Shown one piece after another: positions 32,877-36,655 of a stretch of DNA of 36,655 bases. The notes below the pieces were generated by a model. That model was not told where the DNA came from. It saw only the letters and a list, made by a program, of their open reading frames with translations, and ran no database searches. The translations under genes were made by a program, and so were the position numbers. Position 1 is the first letter of the stretch. The number at the start of each line of letters is the position of its first letter. Origin of the DNA: Metabacillus rhizolycopersici (GTDB lineage Bacteria > Bacillota > Bacilli > Bacillales > Bacillaceae); NCBI RefSeq assembly GCF_020075705.1, contig NZ_JAIQUM010000053.1, forward strand, positions 1 to 36,655. The letters run 5' to 3'.

Positions 32877-33485
32877 CTAAAATCCTAGCCTATATATTAA
32901 AAACCTCTCAAAGGGATTATGTTCATTTCTACCTGTCAGGATTATTTCATCCTTCAATTCAAATGAGGTTTGGTTCTCTAAGAAATAAATATAATCCTCT
33001 GATCCGTAATATAAAATAAGTTCTATTTCCCGCTCAGACTTCTCTACAGAAAGTAAGATATTGTTGATAATTTTTATAAAAATCTGGATAGAAAACGGAT
33101 TAAAAAAGTAAAAGCGATTGTCCAATATGTCAATCTGATACTCCTCTGCAAAGCAACAATGAAAATAGATATGATCATTTCTATTTTTCGCTTTCTTCAA
33201 ATAACGCTCTCGATTCGCAACTGCCTCTTGATAAAAAGTTTCGTTCATTTCTACACCTATAACCGTTGCATGAAAAAAATAATTGATATAGAAATTTAAT
33301 CGCCCTTTCCCGCACCCAAAATCGACAATTCGATCACTACTTTTCACTTCATAATGATTGAATAACTTTTCTAATGCACTGTACGGTGTTGGTTCATAAC
33401 GATGATAATGCAATGACTTATTGAACCCCTTTTGGTCTCCCCCTGTATTAATGTTCAACAATTCATCAAAATACTTTTCCTTCAT
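32877..33485 (-). CDS. Class I SAM-dependent methyltransferase
   Basis: A 202-residue protein with the Rossmann-type SAM-binding motif I VDFGCGKGRLNFY near residues 54-66, then the acidic end of strand 2 in TVIGVEMNETFYQEA, and a motif-IV-like FYFFNPFS. The start was set at the ATG after GGGGAG; 16 upstream codons in frame lack a site and overlap the terminator hairpin. It resembles small uncharacterised methyltransferases of Bacillales. The substrate is unknown; a protein or small-molecule target is equally possible. Cys-Cys in FHCCFAEEY and the aromatic-rich middle are unusual but may be family traits. Confidence 0.85.
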   Translation of the reverse strand: MKEKYFDELLNINTGGDQKGFNKSLHYHRYEPTPYSALEKLFNHYEVKSSDRIVDFGCGKGRLNFYINYFFHATVIGVEMNETFYQEAVANRERYLKKAKNRNDHIYFHCCFAEEYQIDILDNRFYFFNPFSIQIFIKIINNILLSVEKSEREIELILYYGSEDYIYFLENQTSFELKDEIILTGRNEHNPFERFLIYRLGF

Positions 33486-33513
33486 TGTTTCACTCCCCAC
33501 TATAGGAACTAAT

Positions 33514-33552
33514 AAAAGGAACCCACCTAGCATTTAATGGGTTCCTTTTTAA
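33514..33552. terminator. Terminator between the DUF1646 and methyltransferase genes
   Basis: AAAAGGAACCCA (33514-33525) and its exact reverse complement (33538-33549) flank 12 bases, with T-runs on both sides. It would end the DUF1646 transcript. It lies just upstream of the methyltransferase start, so that gene needs its own promoter or readthrough. Confidence 0.8.
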
Positions 33553-33636
33553 ATAGAAATTTTTATTGTCAATTGCAACCAAAAGACAATTTAGCATATG
33601 TAACAATAAATCTTCTCCTATTAGTAACTACTATTC

Positions 33637-34650
33637 TTAAAATGCAAAAAGGACAATAAAATAAACAACCATAGCAATTAGGCCAACAGGTACTCCGAAA
33701 TTTGCCCATTCCTTACTTTCGATGCCTAGCTTTCCAGCCGCAATGATATTCGGAATATTACCTGGTATTAGCATCCCACCACTAATCATAAGACCTAGTA
33801 GGATTGCCTTTATTGTTGGCTCGTCCATCGCAGGGCTGATTTCAGCGGCAGCGAGAGTAGCATTGTCAAGAGTAGCTGAAATCATATTGATCCAATATAA
33901 GACAGCCGGATGTAAATCAAGAAGATATTGGTTGATTAAAGGTTCGAATCCTGCCCCTAAAAGTGTTAGTCCCATAACAAACAAATAAATTTTAACCGTC
34001 CGGATAATAATCTCTTTGTAAGATTCACTTGATTGATCGCTAGCTAAGCCTCTACTATCTTGTTTTGGATGCACAAGAAACGCAGAAATAACGCCAAAAA
34101 TCAGGACAGCAGAAATAACTTCAGGTCCAATTATCTGTAAGAGATAAAAGAAATCCTCTCCTAATTTACTAATAGCAATTGTTGACAGTGGCTCTCCAAT
34201 TGGTGTTAAAGCCGCTCCTAGCCCAATGGAGAAGCAAGCTAAAACAACAAGTCTAACCTCTGATTGACGATCAAGTTTGATCACGCTTACAATTAATACC
34301 AATATTAGAGCGGCGATAATCGCAGTAATTACACTTGAAATCAAACCTAATATGATAACAATTAGAGCGATAAATAGGCGAAAAGGGATTGTATGACTGA
34401 TGCCAAGAATCGCCTTTTCTAAAGGTGACTGAAGCCACTTAAATAATAGTCCGGCGACCAATACGGCAATCGTAATTTTAATCGGATCCTCTAGTCCTTT
34501 AATAAGGAGATGTGTGTCAAAAACTCCACCAACGATTGCAGCTAAAAAACCCATGATAAATAAAAATACTTCTAAATTTTTTTCAATATATTTAACGAAA
34601 AAGGGCAAAAATAGCACAAGAAGTAGAATAATAAGTAGCCCTATAATCAT
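33637..34650 (-). CDS. DUF1646 family permease, probable cation transporter
   Basis: A 337-residue protein with about ten to eleven membrane helices, of the DUF1646 family in the ion-transporter superfamily. Recognisable blocks are SIGLGAALTPIGEPLSTIAISKLG, SATLDNATLAAAEISPAM and ISGGMLIPGNIPNIIAAGKLG; the last two, with their Asp-Asn and Pro-Gly-Asn elements, resemble the ion sites of NhaD/ArsB-type carriers. The start was set at the ATG after AAGGAAGG. DUF1646 genes in some bacteria follow a sodium-sensing RNA, so sodium export is plausible. A branched fold upstream of this gene is listed separately. Confidence 0.85.
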   Translation of the reverse strand: MIIGLLIILLLVLFLPFFVKYIEKNLEVFLFIMGFLAAIVGGVFDTHLLIKGLEDPIKITIAVLVAGLLFKWLQSPLEKAILGISHTIPFRLFIALIVIILGLISSVITAIIAALILVLIVSVIKLDRQSEVRLVVLACFSIGLGAALTPIGEPLSTIAISKLGEDFFYLLQIIGPEVISAVLIFGVISAFLVHPKQDSRGLASDQSSESYKEIIIRTVKIYLFVMGLTLLGAGFEPLINQYLLDLHPAVLYWINMISATLDNATLAAAEISPAMDEPTIKAILLGLMISGGMLIPGNIPNIIAAGKLGIESKEWANFGVPVGLIAMVVYFIVLFAF

Positions 34651-34709
34651 TGGATCCTTCCTTTCGAGCAGCACGATATGTTATGTGCGAAAATTCAAAA
34701 TACTAATTC

Positions 34710-34737
34710 ATTTTAACATAAAAGAGTAGCTTGTCAC
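34710..34737 (-). promoter_or_regulatory. Probable promoter of the DUF1646 gene
   Basis: On the minus strand GTGACA, 16 bases, then TGT-TAAAAT, an extended -10. It lies about 60 bases before the start codon. If this is the main promoter, the branched fold further upstream is not in the transcript. Confidence 0.5.
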
Positions 34738-34875
34738 TCCCTATAGCATCGTAAATTTCTTTAAAGGACAGGATTGTTAATTATTTTTTAAACGAATCCA
34801 ATAACATGGAAAAAATTGAATTTGCTCTAAACTTTACGAAATTCTTAACAGGTCTGAATAGTATAGAAATGGATA

Positions 34876-34945
34876 GGGGACCTCTCTTCACTCATGCTGC
34901 AAGCATCTCCAACAGTATAGGAGGCGTTTAGATTACTTAGTCCCC
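34876..34945 (-). other. Possible branched RNA fold upstream of the DUF1646 gene
   Basis: On the minus strand GGGGAC and GTCCCC close a 70-base segment that holds two further hairpins, CTCC-9-GGAG and ATGCT-TGC-AGCAT. The two inner hairpins are directly adjacent, giving a multibranch shape. It may be a regulatory RNA, part of ddh 3' sequence, or chance. No known aptamer core could be matched with certainty. Confidence 0.35.
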
Positions 34946-34982
34946 CTCTTATTATTTAGGAGAATATAGATGAAAAGCATCT

Positions 34983-35018
34983 AGGAGTCCTGGAATCCAC
35001 TACCACTTCCTGACTCCC
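34983..35018 (-). terminator. Hairpin after ddh
   Basis: On the minus strand GGGAGTC with an inner GGAA pairs with TTCC and GACTCCT. It lies 17 bases past the ddh stop. Only a weak U-tract (GATGCTTTTC) follows. Confidence 0.55.
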
Positions 35019-35034
35019 ATAGCTTAGGTAAATT

Positions 35035-36024
35035 CTACAACAAATCTCTTCTCAATTCTTCTGCAGACTTAGGAGACAAATACCCAGGCGCAACATCATA
35101 AACCGTTTTTGCACCAGCTTGTCCCTCTTTGTTTAAACGATATGCAGCTCTTGCATATGCTACTAAAACGCTAGAGGTAAATTCTGGGTTACTCTCGAGG
35201 TTAAGTGAAAATTCAATAATTTGTTTATGATTATCACCTGTTTTTCCACCTCGAATGACAAATCCACCATGTGGCAATTGTGAATGATTCGCTTTTAATT
35301 CTTCTGCTGTAATAAAGTTAACTTCTGTATGATAGTCAGCAAAGTAGTTAGGCATCGTTAAAATGTCATGTTCAATTTTTGCTTTATCATATCCTTCTTC
35401 AGCAACTACATAACAAATACGTTGATGTTTTTCTGCAGTCGTTAATTCAGGGTTTTCTCCACTTTTCACTTTTTCCACCGCTTCTGTAATCGGTACAGTA
35501 TACTGAACTCCACCTACCACACCTTCGACTCGTCGGATTGCGTCTGAGTGCCCTTGGCTTAGTCCTTTTCCCCAGAAAGTGTAGTTTTCACCATTTGGCA
35601 AAATAGCCTCTGCCATTAAGCGATTGAGTGAGAACAAACCTGGATCCCAACCAACTGAGATAATACTTGTCTTTCCACTTTCCTTCGCTGCATTATCAAC
35701 AACGCTAAAATATTCTGGAATTTTAGCATGTGTATCATAACTATCAATTGTGTTAAACATTCTAGCAAAATAAGGTCCTTGATCAGGAAGATCAGTCGCC
35801 GACCCACCACATAAAATCATAACATCGATCTCATCTTTATATTTCTCTGCATCTGAAATATGTAAAACTTGCACATTTGATTCATTAACTGAAACACTGT
35901 CGGGAGTTCTTCTTGTAAAAATAGCCACAAGCTCCATATCCGGACATTGTTTAATTGCTTCTACAGTCCCCCTACCTAGATTACCGTATCCAACAATTCC
36001 TACTTTAATTTGATTGCTCATCAT
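35035..36024 (-). CDS. ddh: meso-Diaminopimelate D-dehydrogenase
   Basis: A 329-residue NADPH enzyme that forms meso-diaminopimelate in one step from tetrahydrodipicolinate and ammonia (EC 1.4.1.16), bypassing the acylated intermediates of the usual lysine pathway. VGIVGYGNLGRG (8-19) is the dinucleotide-binding loop; GGSATDLPDQGPYFA, SVGWDPGLFSLNR and GLSQGHSDAIRR are blocks found in Ddh of Corynebacterium, Ureibacillus and Lysinibacillus. Length is normal. Two ATGs are adjacent and both are at suitable distance from GGAG. It appears monocistronic. Bacillus subtilis itself uses the acetylase route, so the gene marks a different lineage or an added route. Confidence 0.95.
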   Translation of the reverse strand: MMSNQIKVGIVGYGNLGRGTVEAIKQCPDMELVAIFTRRTPDSVSVNESNVQVLHISDAEKYKDEIDVMILCGGSATDLPDQGPYFARMFNTIDSYDTHAKIPEYFSVVDNAAKESGKTSIISVGWDPGLFSLNRLMAEAILPNGENYTFWGKGLSQGHSDAIRRVEGVVGGVQYTVPITEAVEKVKSGENPELTTAEKHQRICYVVAEEGYDKAKIEHDILTMPNYFADYHTEVNFITAEELKANHSQLPHGGFVIRGGKTGDNHKQIIEFSLNLESNPEFTSSVLVAYARAAYRLNKEGQAGAKTVYDVAPGYLSPKSAEELRRDLL

Positions 36025-36117
36025 GTTTCACTCCATAAATGTATTCTTCCAAACTATCATAATCCCATATATTCACTATAAGTCAAGGATCCTCTCTACT
36101 AAAAACGTTGTTGATCA

Positions 36118-36160
36118 AATAAAACGAGACTTCCATCAGTGGACCTTTACTGCCAAGGAA
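36118..36160 (+). repeat. Family B repeat, variant copy near ddh
   Basis: AACGAGACTTCCATCAGTGG and then ACCTTTACTGCC match the copy upstream of ispA (14151). A further fragment, AAAGCAAGACTTCC, is at about 36257. No gene is supported between ddh and the transposon end. Confidence 0.5.
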
Positions 36161-36292
36161 GTTTGTCTTTCAACTTATTTCTTCTATTGTATATAAGAGA
36201 TTGCCATCTGATAATTTGTTCACTTTGTGATTTCTCCACATTTAAACATTTTAGATAAAGCAAGACTTCCGTACGTTAGGTTTTTTTTATCT

Positions 36293-36339
36293 GTGGGCGT
36301 AAAACCACGATACCTTTAGGTTCGTGGATGTACGCCCAC
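36293..36339. mobile_element. Terminal hairpin of an IS200-type element
   Basis: GTGGGCGTA (36293-36301) pairs with TACGCCCAC (36331-36339), and within it CCACGA (36305-36310) pairs with TCGTGG (36322-36327). This two-part imperfect palindrome lies 5 bases past the original end of the tnpA remnant, exactly where IS200/IS605 elements have their right-end recognition hairpin for the Y1 transposase. Confidence 0.8.
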
Positions 36340-36344
36340 GGTTT

Positions 36345-36655
36345 TCATCCTTGTTCGTGAATCTATTCTTGAATCATCTCTTTGCTGACATTTCCAATGG
36401 AACAAGCGAAATATCCGTCGCTCCAAAAGGTTCGTTCCTTCCAAAAATGTTTAGAAAGATACTTTTCATGTTGTTTCCAAATATGAAACGTAGTCATTTG
36501 CTTGAGTAGTCTCACGATTTCAAGAATACTCATCTTAGGCTCATACTGAATAAGCAAATGGATATGATCCTTATCTACTTCCATTTGCTTATTCTAAAAT
36601 GGTATCTATTGGCTATATCGTGCATAAGTTGTTTCACATCATTTCCAAGTTGGAT
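36345..36655 (-). pseudogene. tnpA: IS200-family Y1 transposase remnant with two lesions
   Basis: The readable part includes MEVDKDHIHLLIQYEP with the His-x-His motif of HUH/Y1 transposases, then FWKERTFWSDGYFACSIGNV. Upstream, NDVKQLMHDIANRYHFRISK is in another frame: one base is missing near 36585. At the other end the frame reads KEMIQE, then TAG at 36363-36365, then IHEQG and TGA. Relatives have EYIxxQ here, and that Tyr is the catalytic nucleophile, so the stop replaces the active-site residue. The copy must be inactive in its present form. The N-terminus lies beyond the window. The family's role is single-strand transposition through hairpin ends. Confidence 0.9.

Noticed and set aside
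1..36655. Composite transposon formed by the two IS200/IS605 remnants at the window ends
   Set aside because: Both remnants are inactive and the 36 kb between them are mostly ordinary chromosomal genes; the position at both ends follows from where the window was cut.

Overview
The window is AT-rich DNA from a spore-forming, low-GC Gram-positive bacterium, most likely Bacillaceae or a close relative. The grounds are strong Gram-positive ribosome-binding sites, a Spo0E-type phosphatase gene, an S-box (SAM) riboswitch, an intracellular subtilisin, a CodY-like box upstream of brnQ, and families such as YitT, CtaM/YozB and YdhR. Two genes are less usual for classic Bacillus: a bacterial glutaminyl-tRNA synthetase and a meso-diaminopimelate dehydrogenase. 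I cannot name the species. I see no rRNA, tRNA, CRISPR array or prophage.

Layout. Both ends carry decayed IS200/IS605-type transposon genes: a tnpB remnant (1-361) and a tnpA remnant (36345-36655). From 1.2 to 7 kb lie a small lipoprotein gene, a sugar-type ABC importer (permease, double ATPase, binding protein) under a SAM riboswitch, and a VOC-fold protein. From 7.3 to 15.2 kb lie glnS, a small HTH protein, an AEC-type carrier, a Spo0E-like gene, a CDF metal transporter, a YitT-type protein and ispA. From 15.3 to 20.9 kb lie a methionine gamma-lyase, a YdhR/DsbA-like/HxlR cluster, a lipocalin-like gene divergent from a LysR regulator, and ctaM. From 21 to 28.6 kb lie three carriers (NSS, BrnQ, MFS), glpD and a 59-residue protein. 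From 28.8 to 36 kb lie mtnW and mtnK (methylthioribose salvage), an aldose-1-epimerase homologue, a methyltransferase, a DUF1646 permease and ddh.

A sulfur and methionine theme runs through the window. The riboswitch-controlled ABC importer, MtnK and MtnW fit together as uptake and phosphorylation of methylthioribose followed by its conversion toward methionine, while methionine gamma-lyase can degrade methionine. The importer as a methylthioribose system is an inference from its SAM control and from mtnK/mtnW about 24 kb away.

The most striking unexplained structure is a dispersed family of about 120-170 bp palindromic repeats: five full copies and one relic. Arm changes are compensated between copies, so the fold itself appears conserved. 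Two copies sit inside the importer and mtnK-mtnW gene strings, one carries a nested insert of small hairpins, and two subfamilies differ in their tails. A second, more degenerate palindromic family is also scattered through the intergenic regions.
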